The translations under genes were made by a program, and so were the position numbers. The notes beneath the pieces are model-generated. The model saw only the letters and a program-made list of their open reading frames with translations, did not search any database and was not told where the DNA came from. This document shows, piece after piece, positions 15,845-24,618 of a stretch of 64,000 nucleotides of DNA. The stretch's first letter is position 1. Each line of letters opens with the position of its first letter. Source of the DNA: Candidatus Daviesbacteria bacterium (GTDB lineage Bacteria; Patescibacteria; Microgenomatia; Daviesbacterales; UBA10151); contig JAQTZF010000001.1 of NCBI GenBank assembly GCA_028687915.1, forward strand, positions 372,001 to 436,000, in the 5' to 3' direction.

Positions 15845-16198
15845 ATGGATAAAATTATTGTAACTATTTTTGGATTTTTAGGAATAATTTTTGTTTATTG
15901 GTTTTTTTTGATGAAAAAAAGTGAAGAAGTTAAAGCTGAAAATTCTGTAGACATTACTGTTAATGGAGGTTATTCACCAGAGGTAATTTCTATTCCAAAA
16001 GATAGAACTACAAAGATTAATTTTACCCGCACGGATCCTACAGATTGTTTATCAGAAGTAGTTTTAGGAGATTTTAAAATTCGCCGTGAACTTCCTTTAA
16101 ATCAAAAAGTTACAGTAGAGATTACACCTACAAAATCTGGTGAGTTTGATTATTCTTGTGGTATGGGAATGTACCATGGAAAGATTGTGGTGAAATAA
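15845..16198 (+). CDS. Membrane-anchored cupredoxin-like copper protein
   Basis: One N-terminal membrane helix (residues about 4-23) is followed by a short linker and a cupredoxin-like domain starting at residue 35. Potential copper ligands are C68, C105, M107, M109 and H111 (YSCGMGMYHG), resembling the Cys-Met-His loop of cupredoxins. It should face outside the membrane and could bind or hand over copper. Its C-terminal half is similar to the end of the TauE-like protein encoded two genes downstream. Its TAA overlaps the ATG of copA (TAATG). Confidence 0.78.
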   Translation: MDKIIVTIFGFLGIIFVYWFFLMKKSEEVKAENSVDITVNGGYSPEVISIPKDRTTKINFTRTDPTDCLSEVVLGDFKIRRELPLNQKVTVEITPTKSGEFDYSCGMGMYHGKIVVK

Positions 16199-18429
16199 TG
16201 GAAACTAAAAAGACTTATTCATTAAAAGGTATGCATTGTGCTTCTTGTGTAAGAGTAATTGAAAAAGCTTTGAGTAAAGTTGATGGAGTACTGGAGGCTA
16301 ATGTTAATTTGGCTACAGAAACAGCCAGTGTGACTTTTGATTCTCAAAAAGTCTCAGAGGAAAAATTATCTTCTGCTGTTTCTCAGGTGGGTTATCAGAT
16401 AATTACTGATAAGCAAGTAAAATCTGAAGACGAACAACAACTAGAAAAGAAAAAAGAAGTTAATAATTTAAGAAATAAAGCTGCCTTTAGTTTATTTTTA
16501 GGATCTTTGATTGTCTGGGGATCTTTCCCAGGGCTTATGAATTTCTCTCCCCTATTTTTACAAAACTTTTATGTTCAAATGATACTCGCTATTCCAGTTC
16601 AATTTTGGGCAGGATTACAATTTTATAAAGCTACAATTCCAGCCCTAAAACATAGGACTGCTAATATGGATACTTTGATTACAATTGGTACAACAGCTGC
16701 ATTTATTTATTCAGTAGTGGTAACTATTTTCCCTCAGTTAGTGGAGAGTGTTGGTATTGAACCGATGCCTTACTTTGATGTGGCAGCTATTGTGATTGGT
16801 TTGATTTTACTTGGTAGGTATTTTGAAGCTAAAGCTAAAGCTGGGACATCTGAGGCAATAAAAAAATTAATTGGTTTGCAGGCAAAAACCGCTCGAATTG
16901 TTAAAAATGGTAAAGATATTGATGTTCCAATTGAACAAGTGGCTATTGGCAATATCATTCGGGTAAGACCTGGTGAAAAAATTCCTGTTGATGGAGAAGT
17001 TACAGAAGGAGAATCATCTATTGATGAGTCAATGATTTCTGGGGAAAGTATTCCAGTGGATAAACAAAAGGGAGACTTAGTAATTGGAGGAACTATTAAT
17101 AAAGCTGGAACATTAATGTATAAAGCTACCAAGGTTGGATCAGATACAATGTTATCTCAGATTATTAAATTGGTGAGTGAAGCTCAAGGCAGTAAAGCTC
17201 CTATCCAAAGAATTGCTGATTTAATTTCTGCATACTTTGTGCCAATTGTAATTATGCTAGCGTTAGCTACTTTTGTAATTTGGTTTGATTTTGGTCCTCA
17301 GCCAGCGTTTATTTTTGCCCTGTTAAATACAGTTGCTGTTTTAATTATTGCCTGTCCTTGTGCAATGGGATTGGCTACACCAACGGCCATTATGGTAGGT
17401 GTTGGATTAGGGGCTGAAAATGGAATCTTAATTAAAGATGCTGAAAGCCTGGAAACAGCACACAAGATTCAAACAATTATTTTTGATAAAACAGGGACTT
17501 TAACAGAAGGTAAACCAATTGTGACAGATATTATAGTAAGCCAAAAATCAAAAGTTAAAAGTCAAAATTTATTGCAGTTGGCTGCATCGATTGAAAAAGG
17601 GTCTGAACATTCTTTGGCTGATGCAATTGTTCAAAAAGCAGAGGAAGAGAAACTTATATTAGATAAAGTAGTTAGTTTTAAAGCAGTTCCAGGCCATGGT
17701 GTGGAAGGAATTGTTGGTAAAATTAAAATCTTTTTAGGAAATAGAAAACTAATGGATAGGGAAAAGATTTCGATTGAAGAATTAAGATCTAAGATTGAAG
17801 AATTGGAAAGTAATGGAAAAACGGTAATGATAATTGGATTAGATGGAAAGGTGGCCGGGCTTATTGCGGTTGCTGATACATTAAAAGCTTCTTCTAAAGA
17901 AGCTGTTGCTAAGTTAAACAGCATGGGTATTGAGACAGTCATGATCACAGGTGATAATGAAAGAACTGCCAAGGCTATTGCTAAGCAAGCTGGAATTACC
18001 AGGATTTTGGCAGAAGTCTTACCTGATGGTAAAGAAAAAGAAGTAAGAAAGATTCAAAGTGAAGGCAAAGTTGTAGCTATGGTAGGTGATGGGATAAATG
18101 ATGCTCCGGCGTTAGCTGCTGCAGATGTTGGTATTGCTATGGGAACAGGAACAGATGTAGCTATTGAAGCAGCAGATATTACTTTAATAAGTAAAGATTT
18201 AAAGGCTGTAGCTTCTGCTATTGTTCTTTCTAAAAAAACCATGAAGACGATAAAGATGAATTTGTTTTGGGCTTTCGGGTATAATGTCATCCTGATACCT
18301 GTAGCTATGGGGGTGCTTTATCCAATTTGGGGTATTTTACTTAACCCTGTATTTGCATCAGCAGCTATGGCTATGAGTTCAGTTTCTGTAGTTAGTAACT
18401 CGTTATTATTAAAAAGGATCAAAATTTAA
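16198..18429 (+). CDS. copA: Cu(I)-exporting P1B-type ATPase
   Basis: A 743-residue heavy-metal ATPase. One N-terminal HMA domain carries C14-x-x-C17 (GMHCASC). The membrane metal site is C386-P-C388 (IACPCAMGLATPTA), and the phosphorylated residue is D430 (DKTGTLTEG). TGES, TGDN and GDGINDAPAL motifs are intact, and the last helix pair carries M-x-x-S-S-V, as in P1B-1 copper pumps. ATG 16198 is preferred over an upstream in-frame ATG at 16156, which lies inside the cupredoxin gene. Third gene of the csoR operon. Confidence 0.95.
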   Translation: METKKTYSLKGMHCASCVRVIEKALSKVDGVLEANVNLATETASVTFDSQKVSEEKLSSAVSQVGYQIITDKQVKSEDEQQLEKKKEVNNLRNKAAFSLFLGSLIVWGSFPGLMNFSPLFLQNFYVQMILAIPVQFWAGLQFYKATIPALKHRTANMDTLITIGTTAAFIYSVVVTIFPQLVESVGIEPMPYFDVAAIVIGLILLGRYFEAKAKAGTSEAIKKLIGLQAKTARIVKNGKDIDVPIEQVAIGNIIRVRPGEKIPVDGEVTEGESSIDESMISGESIPVDKQKGDLVIGGTINKAGTLMYKATKVGSDTMLSQIIKLVSEAQGSKAPIQRIADLISAYFVPIVIMLALATFVIWFDFGPQPAFIFALLNTVAVLIIACPCAMGLATPTAIMVGVGLGAENGILIKDAESLETAHKIQTIIFDKTGTLTEGKPIVTDIIVSQKSKVKSQNLLQLAASIEKGSEHSLADAIVQKAEEEKLILDKVVSFKAVPGHGVEGIVGKIKIFLGNRKLMDREKISIEELRSKIEELESNGKTVMIIGLDGKVAGLIAVADTLKASSKEAVAKLNSMGIETVMITGDNERTAKAIAKQAGITRILAEVLPDGKEKEVRKIQSEGKVVAMVGDGINDAPALAAADVGIAMGTGTDVAIEAADITLISKDLKAVASAIVLSKKTMKTIKMNLFWAFGYNVILIPVAMGVLYPIWGILLNPVFASAAMAMSSVSVVSNSLLLKRIKI

Positions 18430-18437
18430 TCAAAATT

Positions 18438-19430
18438 ATGGATTTATTTACTATATTTTTTATTGGTTTAACAGCAGGAGGATTTGGTTGTGTAGCCTTA
18501 CAAGGAGGTCTATTAACTTCGGCTATTGCTTCCCGTAGTGAGACTAAAGGTTCAGAAAAAAGTGATTTTATTCCAACCCTGGCATTTTTAGCTGCTAAAT
18601 TAGTTGTTTATGCTTTATTTGGTGCTATTTTAGGATTATTTGGTTCAGCTCTATCAATTTCAGATTCATTGCGTATTGTTTTACAAATTGTGGCAGGACT
18701 ATACATGATAATAATTGGTTTAAGCCTTTTGAATGTTCATCCGTTTTTTCGCTATTTTATTATTCAGCCACCTCGTTTTGTAGCCAGATTGGTAAAAAAT
18801 CAATCTAAAAGTGCTGATATTTTTGCTCCCGCAATACTTGGTGCTATGACTATCTTCATTCCCTGTGGAACAACTTTGGCAATGGAAGCTTTAGCCATTT
18901 CATCAGGAAGCGCAATTAATGGAGCTCTGATTTTAAGTGCCTTTGTTTTAGGGACATCTCCAATCTTTTTTGGTCTTGGTATAATTACTGCCAAACTTTC
19001 TGATAATTTTAGACAAACATTTTTTAAGTTAGCTGCTATTATTATCATTTTTATAGGAGCTTCAACTGTTTATAGTTCTTGGGGCTTGGCTGGTTTACCA
19101 ACTTTAAGTTGGGGATCAGATGAACAAAGTGGACAAACTCAACAAGTGAGTAACGAGGCCACAAAACAGGATTACAAAATTGAAATATTAAATGGTGGAT
19201 ATGAACCAGGTTATATCAGGGTCAAAAAAGGTTTACCAGTTAAACTAACTCTTGTATCAAACAATGTTTATAGTTGTGCATTGGCTTTTCGGATTTCGGC
19301 TTTTAATATATCTATAAACCTGAAACCAACAGATTCACAGGTAGTTGAGTTTACTCCTACTAAAACAGGAACATTTGCCTACACTTGTTCTATGGGAATG
19401 TATAGAGGAGTGATTGAGGTGGTGGAATGA
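18438..19430 (+). CDS. DsbD_2/TauE-like membrane protein fused to a cupredoxin domain
   Basis: Residues about 1-215 form six membrane helices with IPCGTTLAMEALA and GTSPIFFGLG, as in the DsbD_2 (sulfite exporter TauE/SafE-like) family often found in copper operons. Residues about 240-330 form a cupredoxin-like domain with YSCALAF and YTCSMGMYRG. This copies the ligand loop of the small cupredoxin upstream but has Arg in place of the final His. A role in moving copper or electrons across the membrane is likely but unproven. It overlaps copZ by four bases. Confidence 0.78.
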   Translation: MDLFTIFFIGLTAGGFGCVALQGGLLTSAIASRSETKGSEKSDFIPTLAFLAAKLVVYALFGAILGLFGSALSISDSLRIVLQIVAGLYMIIIGLSLLNVHPFFRYFIIQPPRFVARLVKNQSKSADIFAPAILGAMTIFIPCGTTLAMEALAISSGSAINGALILSAFVLGTSPIFFGLGIITAKLSDNFRQTFFKLAAIIIIFIGASTVYSSWGLAGLPTLSWGSDEQSGQTQQVSNEATKQDYKIEILNGGYEPGYIRVKKGLPVKLTLVSNNVYSCALAFRISAFNISINLKPTDSQVVEFTPTKTGTFAYTCSMGMYRGVIEVVE

Positions 19431-19645
19431 TAAAAAAGAAATTTAAAATTGAGGGTATGCACTGTACCTCTTGTGCTATGTCTATAGATATGGATTTAGA
19501 GGATTTAGAAGGTGTAGTTAATTGTAAAACCTCTTATGCTAAAGGTGAAACGGAGTGTGAATTTGATTCAAATAAAGTTTCAGAAGAAAAAATATTAGAA
19601 ACTATCAAAAAATCTGGCTATAACGCTTCTTCTAAAGTAAATTAA
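19427..19645 (+). CDS. copZ: Copper chaperone, HMA domain
   Basis: A 72-residue soluble heavy-metal-associated domain with C13-x-x-C16 in GMHCTSC and the usual beta-alpha-beta-beta-alpha-beta pattern ending in SGYNA. Such chaperones carry Cu(I) to CopA and CsoR. It is the last gene of the operon and starts within the stop of the fusion protein gene (ATGA). Confidence 0.87.
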   Translation: MIKKKFKIEGMHCTSCAMSIDMDLEDLEGVVNCKTSYAKGETECEFDSNKVSEEKILETIKKSGYNASSKVN

Positions 19646-19678
19646 TTTAACTCGTCTGTTAGTGATAGACTCGTTAAA
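19646..19678 (+). terminator. Hairpin at the end of the copper operon
   Basis: TTTAAC/GTTAAA (19646-19651, 19673-19678) with an inner GTCT/AGAC stem separated by a TC/TC bulge. It begins right after the copZ stop. No strong T-run follows, so termination is likely but not certain. Confidence 0.45.
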
Positions 19679-19745
19679 TATCTTGAACCCAAAATTTATG
19701 ATTTAAAGTTGTACATTAAAGTGTTTTGGGTATAGACTAATAATA

Positions 19746-20726
19746 ATGTTTGATTTAATTTCTCTTGGTGATGGTGCTGTAGATCATTTTTTTAAGATTT
19801 CTGATGCTCATGTTGAGGAAGAAAAAAGTGGAGATGAATTATGTTTAACACTTGGAACTAAACTACCTGTAGAAACATATCAGCAAATTTTAGGAGGGAA
19901 TAATGCTAATAATGCTGTGGGAGCTACCAGGTTGGGACTAAAAACAGCAATATATTTAAATATTGGAGAAGATTTAGCAGGGCAATTTACTTTATCTAAA
20001 TTAAAAGAAGAGGGTGTAGATAGCAGATATGTAGTAAAAAATAAGGGTTTGGATTCTAATGTATCTGCTTTAATCAGCTTTAAAGGAGAAAGGACTATTC
20101 TAACTTACCATCAGGATTTTAAGTATGAATTACCAGATTTGGATAAAGCACGTTGGGTTTATTTAAGTTCTATGGGAAAATCTGCCCAAAATAGTCATTT
20201 TATGGGACAGATTGAAAACTATCTGGAAAGAACATCTGGTTTGTTATTCTATAATCCCGGAACAATGGAATTATCAAGGGGCTTAACTAAGTTTCCTAAG
20301 CTTTTATCTTTAACAAAAGTTTTAATTTTAAATCTGCAGGAAGCAGAACTTGTTTTAAATATTAAACCTGAGGAGAAAAAGGATATAAAACATATACTAA
20401 AAAGCCTTGTTAATTTGGGTCCCAGGATGGCAGTTGTAACTGATGGAGTGGAAGGGTCCTATGGATATGATGGAGAAGATTATTGGAAATTAGGAATCTT
20501 TCCTGCTAAGTTAATCGATATGACTGGTGCCGGAGATTCGTATGCCACAGGTCTTTTGGCGGGCATATTTTACAATAATAATTTATCTGAGGCAATGAGG
20601 TGGGGAGCTGCAAATGGAGCCTCTGTGGTGGAGAAAATTGGTCCTCAGGCAGGATTGCTTAGTTATCAACAAATCCAAGAAAAATTAAAAGAACATAGTA
20701 AAATAACTGCTCAAAAATTAAGTTAA
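19746..20726 (+). CDS. PfkB-family sugar or nucleoside kinase
   Basis: A ribokinase-like fold: DLISLGDGAVDHFF at the start, LGGNNANNAVGATRLG for the substrate region, and IDMTGAGDSYATGLLAGI with the G-A-G-D anion hole and catalytic Asp. At 326 residues it fits ribokinase, fructokinase, KDG kinase or adenosine kinase; the sugar cannot be determined. Its position directly before zwf hints at a hexose or ketohexose entry step. TTGTAC (19709-19714), 16 bases, TATAGA (19731-19736) gives a leader of about three bases. Confidence 0.82.
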   Translation: MFDLISLGDGAVDHFFKISDAHVEEEKSGDELCLTLGTKLPVETYQQILGGNNANNAVGATRLGLKTAIYLNIGEDLAGQFTLSKLKEEGVDSRYVVKNKGLDSNVSALISFKGERTILTYHQDFKYELPDLDKARWVYLSSMGKSAQNSHFMGQIENYLERTSGLLFYNPGTMELSRGLTKFPKLLSLTKVLILNLQEAELVLNIKPEEKKDIKHILKSLVNLGPRMAVVTDGVEGSYGYDGEDYWKLGIFPAKLIDMTGAGDSYATGLLAGIFYNNNLSEAMRWGAANGASVVEKIGPQAGLLSYQQIQEKLKEHSKITAQKLS

Positions 20727-20769
20727 CCGTCTTTTATTTTTTTCACTACAGTAGTATAGTTCCTACTAC

Positions 20770-22236
20770 ATGGATTCTTTTGATTTAGTAATTTTTGGTA
20801 TCACAGGAAATTTAGCCCAGATAAAATTAATCCCTGTCCTTTATGACATGGTGGAAAAAGATATTCTACCTGAATCAGTACAAATTGTTGGTACTGCCAG
20901 GTCTCCAATGACTCAGGAAGAATTTGAAAGCTATTTTCATAAAGTATTACATCAGGACAATAGACATCATAAACATGATGTTCATGAAGCAGTTTTAAAA
21001 AAACTTTTTTCAAAGTTACATTATTTGCCAGGAAACTTAGATGACCCAAGCTTTTATCGAAATATTAAAGACTATCTTAAAAAAATTCACAAAGGTGAGG
21101 GTAAACAAAATCTAGTTTTTTATCTGGCAACTTATCCTCAGCTTTATCAGAGTATTTTTGATAATCTCAAAAAAATTGGACTTAGTGACCAAGAAAAAAG
21201 ATGGGTTCGTTTGATTATAGAAAAGCCCATTGGTTTAGATTTACCATCAGCTAAGAAACTAAATAAATTATTGCTTAAATATTTTCATGAAAATCAAATA
21301 TTTAGATTAGATCATTATTTAGGCAAAGAAACACTTCAAAATATTTTAACTTTTAGATTTGGTAATGGAATTTTTGAGCCAATGATGAATAAAAAATATA
21401 TTGATCATATTCAGGTTTCTGCTCTGGAGGATTTTGGAATTGGTAAAAGGGGTGGCTATTATGATTCTGTAGGGGCATTAAAAGATGTGGGGCAAAATCA
21501 TTTATTACAAATGTTAACTATTCCTTGTATGGATCCACCAAAAGAATTTTTACATACAGAGGTAGTAAAGGAACGTCAAAAAATTATTAAGAAATTAATT
21601 TCTTATCCAAAAAGTTTAATTTTGGGCCAATATGAGGGATATCAAAAAGAAGAAAACGTTGCACCTGACTCTGTAACAGATACATATTTTGCTTTTAAAA
21701 CAGAAATAAATAATACCAGATTTAAAGGAGTTCCTATTTATATAAGAGGAGGTAAAAGTTTAAAACAAACAGCTACAGAAATTTCTATAGTTTTTAAAAA
21801 CCCTACCAACAGACTATTCAAGAATTTAGATGGAGGAAAAGCACCAAATGTTTTGGTTTATCGTATCCAACCAAATGAAGGAATCATGCTACAAATTTTA
21901 ACTAAAAAACCGGATCACGGAACAGCACTGAACCATTCATTTATGCAATATTGTTATCCTCAAAACTTTCCTCAACATACATTTCCGGATGCATACGAAA
22001 AGTTAATAGTTGATGCAATTCGAGGTGATCAAACGTATTTTAATAATGCAGCAGAGGTGGAATCTGAATGGAAATACATTGATGAATTTACAGCAAAACT
22101 TCCAGAACCTTGTCTTTATAAACCAGGATCATGGGGACCTAAAGAAGCTGATGAATTAATAGAAAAAGATGGAAGAAAATGGCTTGAGCCTTCAAATCAA
22201 CTTTGTAGTTTTACTACAATTTCTTCATTAAAATAA
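20770..22236 (+). CDS. zwf: Glucose-6-phosphate 1-dehydrogenase
   Basis: It oxidises glucose-6-phosphate to 6-phosphogluconolactone. The dinucleotide site is FGITGNLAQIKLIP (the family motif G-x-x-G-D-L-A with D replaced by N). The catalytic signature is FRLDHYLGKE, and the C-terminal domain has PIYIRGGKSL and related sheet strands. The length of 488 residues is normal. TATAGT (20755-20760) leaves a leader of about three bases. It converges on gnd with a one-base gap between stops, so the two oxidative steps are adjacent but on opposite strands. Confidence 0.94.
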   Translation: MDSFDLVIFGITGNLAQIKLIPVLYDMVEKDILPESVQIVGTARSPMTQEEFESYFHKVLHQDNRHHKHDVHEAVLKKLFSKLHYLPGNLDDPSFYRNIKDYLKKIHKGEGKQNLVFYLATYPQLYQSIFDNLKKIGLSDQEKRWVRLIIEKPIGLDLPSAKKLNKLLLKYFHENQIFRLDHYLGKETLQNILTFRFGNGIFEPMMNKKYIDHIQVSALEDFGIGKRGGYYDSVGALKDVGQNHLLQMLTIPCMDPPKEFLHTEVVKERQKIIKKLISYPKSLILGQYEGYQKEENVAPDSVTDTYFAFKTEINNTRFKGVPIYIRGGKSLKQTATEISIVFKNPTNRLFKNLDGGKAPNVLVYRIQPNEGIMLQILTKKPDHGTALNHSFMQYCYPQNFPQHTFPDAYEKLIVDAIRGDQTYFNNAAEVESEWKYIDEFTAKLPEPCLYKPGSWGPKEADELIEKDGRKWLEPSNQLCSFTTISSLK

Positions 22237-22237
22237 G

Positions 22238-23173
22238 TTATTTTGTCTTTTTCACTGCATGCTGGCCAAATTGACCGCGCATTGCAGAAATTACTTTATT
22301 TCTAAATCCTTCCGGGGAGTCCTCTGGGTCTTTATCAGAATTTTCTCTGATTTTAATAGCGCTTTCCATGGCTGGTACGTCAATTCCCATCTCCCTGGCT
22401 ACATCAACTGTCCAATCTGCCTCTCCCGGTACTCTTTTACCAGATCCTCCGGAACCAATGCTGGATGAAATATCAGATAGCTCCGGATCTTCTTTAAAGG
22501 CATCCCAGGCCCAATTAACAAGTCTTGATTCAACTACAGAGCGATGCATATAAATATCCAAAACCTTATTAAAGTCATATTTAAAAGGGGAAAATTTCAG
22601 AATAGATAAACCTTCACCGATTGATTCCATCATGCCGTATTCAATAGCATTATGAACCATTTTGGCAAAATGTCCTGCTCCAATTGGGCCTAAATATTGA
22701 TAAGCATCTGGTGAAGCAGCAGCTTTGGCAAGTTCTGTAATTTTTTCATAGTCTTCTTTTTCTCCACCAATCATCAAACAAGCGCCACTTCTGGCTCCGC
22801 CTGGTCCACCAGATGTACCAATATCCATAAAGTGAATGCCTTTTTTAGCCAGAATTTCATTTCTTTTTAAAGTATCTTTATAAAAAGAATTACCTCCATC
22901 AATTACTAAATCTCCTGGTGAAAGTTTTTCTGCCAATTGATTTACTATTTCATCAACGACTTCTCCTGCAGTTACCATTACCCAAATTATTCTGGGAGTT
23001 TCTAGTTTTGAAATTAAGTCATCAATACTATTTGCCGGGGTAGCACCTGCTTTAGCTACTTCTGCAACAGGATCGGGAGATCTATTCCAAGCCACAATTT
23101 CAATGCCTTGCTCAAGCAAATGAAAAACCATATTCTTGCCCATTCTTCCAAGTCCAATATAACCAATCTTCAT
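22238..23173 (-). CDS. gnd: 6-phosphogluconate dehydrogenase, decarboxylating (short YqeC-like type)
   Basis: It converts 6-phosphogluconate to ribulose-5-phosphate and CO2. The NAD(P) site is IGYIGLGRMGKNMV, followed by WNRSPDPV, which suggests an Arg contact for the 2'-phosphate or ribose. GTSGGPGGARSGACLMIGG and AGHFAKMVHNAIEYGMMESI carry the substrate loop and catalytic Lys-His-Asn. At 311 residues it belongs to the short bacterial type (GntZ/YqeC-like) rather than the 470-residue type. TATACT lies 10 bases before its ATG. Confidence 0.92.
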   Translation of the reverse strand: MKIGYIGLGRMGKNMVFHLLEQGIEIVAWNRSPDPVAEVAKAGATPANSIDDLISKLETPRIIWVMVTAGEVVDEIVNQLAEKLSPGDLVIDGGNSFYKDTLKRNEILAKKGIHFMDIGTSGGPGGARSGACLMIGGEKEDYEKITELAKAAASPDAYQYLGPIGAGHFAKMVHNAIEYGMMESIGEGLSILKFSPFKYDFNKVLDIYMHRSVVESRLVNWAWDAFKEDPELSDISSSIGSGGSGKRVPGEADWTVDVAREMGIDVPAMESAIKIRENSDKDPEDSPEGFRNKVISAMRGQFGQHAVKKTK

Positions 23174-23221
23174 GATGAGTTTTAGTATACTACTTCTTTT
23201 ATAAAATAAAACAACTGAAAA

Positions 23222-23250
23222 TTGACAATATATAGGTCCTGCTCTATTAT
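23222..23250 (+). promoter_or_regulatory. Near-consensus promoter for a leaderless gene
   Basis: TTGACA (23222-23227), exactly 17 bases, TATTAT (23245-23250), then six bases to ATG 23257. The predicted transcription start is the A of the start codon. This is the clearest of the leaderless promoters in the window. Confidence 0.8.
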
Positions 23251-23256
23251 TTTTGC

Positions 23257-23736
23257 ATGAATGAGTACTTACTTCCCGAAGAGATATTTTGTTCCATGGA
23301 AAGAGAGGTATCTTTTGCTGATATTTTAATTAATAAATTTAAAGAGCAAACAGATCCTCGAACTTATATTTCTGGCAGAAAAAATCCATCAAGTGAATTT
23401 ATAATAGGTGATTTAAAAGCAGAGTATGACTTAGGTTGTTGCATTTCTCTGGAAAGATCTTATAGGAAACTTGATTATAAGGTACATTTTGGAGAAGCCA
23501 GTGCACGACAACTTCAATCTGGTTATTGTGCTGAAATAAGAGCAGGTGAATTGTATGATAGTCATTATCAAAAATACGTTGCAATTAAAGGAGGTATGTC
23601 ACTAATAGACCTGAGTGACCCTTTGGGATTATTCTTAATTAATACTTTGAGGGATGTAGCTATAGAAGCAGGAATTAAAGGAATAAGTTTTAAGTTACTG
23701 CCTACTGATTGGCGACAGGTTATAAATGGGCTATAG
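23257..23736 (+). CDS. Unknown protein between gnd and fba
   Basis: A 159-residue soluble protein that I do not recognise. It is acidic at the N-terminus, has three Cys (in IFCS and LGCCIS) and a mixed alpha/beta pattern, with no signal peptide or membrane segment. It has a strong promoter and starts directly at it. It lies head to head with gnd and 18 bases before the aldolase gene, so a link to sugar metabolism is possible, but it does not show the motifs of 6-phosphogluconolactonase. Confidence 0.7.
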   Translation: MNEYLLPEEIFCSMEREVSFADILINKFKEQTDPRTYISGRKNPSSEFIIGDLKAEYDLGCCISLERSYRKLDYKVHFGEASARQLQSGYCAEIRAGELYDSHYQKYVAIKGGMSLIDLSDPLGLFLINTLRDVAIEAGIKGISFKLLPTDWRQVINGL

Positions 23737-23754
23737 CTATGCTATGATAAATTT

Positions 23755-24618
23755 ATGACTGCAAGAGAATGGTTGGAAAAAGCAAAGAGGGAAAAGTTTG
23801 CCATTGGTGCTTTTAATGTTGGAAATTTAGAAACTTTTAAAGCAATAGTCGCTGCTGCTCATGCCAAAAAATCTCCTGTAATAATTGAATCTTCGCCTGG
23901 AGAAACTGAATGGATGGAAGCGGACAATATAGTTGATCTTGCCAGAAATTATTCTAAAGATTTAGGAATTCCAATTTTAGTAAATTTAGATCATGCCGAA
24001 TCTTTGGAACAATGCCAGATTGGGATAGAGGCAGGTTATGATTTAATTCATTTTGATGGATCAAAATTAGCCTTTGAAGAAAATTTAGAAATTGCTAAAA
24101 AAGTTGTGGCTTTAGCTCATCAAAAAGGTTTAATAGTTGAAGGAGAATTTGATCATATTCAAGGTTCATCAGAAGTGCATTCCGGTTCTGCAAAGGTTGA
24201 AAGTGCAAAAATACCAATGACTGATCCAAATAAGGCAGAACAATTTGTGAAAGTTACAGGAGTGGATATTTTAGCTGCTTTTTTTGGAAATGTTCACGGA
24301 GTATTTAGTGAAGGTGGGGAAGATTTGGATTTAGACCGTTTAGAAGAAATTTCTTCTAAAATGCCAGATAAATTTTTATCCCTTCATGGTGGATCCGGTA
24401 TAGCAGATGAACAGGTAAAAGAAGCTATAGAAAGAGGGATAACAAAAGTAAATATTAATACAGAAATGCGCCAGGCATTCCGTGAGAATATGGAAAATGT
24501 TTTAGACAAAAACCCAGATGAAATTGCCATGTACAAGATTGAACAACCTGTTATTGATGAAATTCAAAAAATTGTTGAGCAAAAAATTGATGTCTTCGGT
24601 TCTGCGAATAAAATTTAG
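23755..24618 (+). CDS. Class II fructose-bisphosphate aldolase
   Basis: A zinc-dependent aldolase of 287 residues. Metal and substrate motifs follow the family: VNLDHAESLEQC, LIHFDGSKLAFEEN, VEGEFDHIQG, FFGNVHGVF, LHGGSGI and KVNINTEMR. It cleaves fructose-1,6-bisphosphate to triose phosphates or acts in reverse; related tagatose-bisphosphate aldolases cannot be excluded. Several residues differ from the common form, such as GEFD for the usual AELG. TATGAT (23743-23748) lies six bases before the ATG, so the mRNA should be leaderless. Its end overlaps the L,D-transpeptidase gene by four bases. Confidence 0.87.
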   Translation: MTAREWLEKAKREKFAIGAFNVGNLETFKAIVAAAHAKKSPVIIESSPGETEWMEADNIVDLARNYSKDLGIPILVNLDHAESLEQCQIGIEAGYDLIHFDGSKLAFEENLEIAKKVVALAHQKGLIVEGEFDHIQGSSEVHSGSAKVESAKIPMTDPNKAEQFVKVTGVDILAAFFGNVHGVFSEGGEDLDLDRLEEISSKMPDKFLSLHGGSGIADEQVKEAIERGITKVNINTEMRQAFRENMENVLDKNPDEIAMYKIEQPVIDEIQKIVEQKIDVFGSANKI

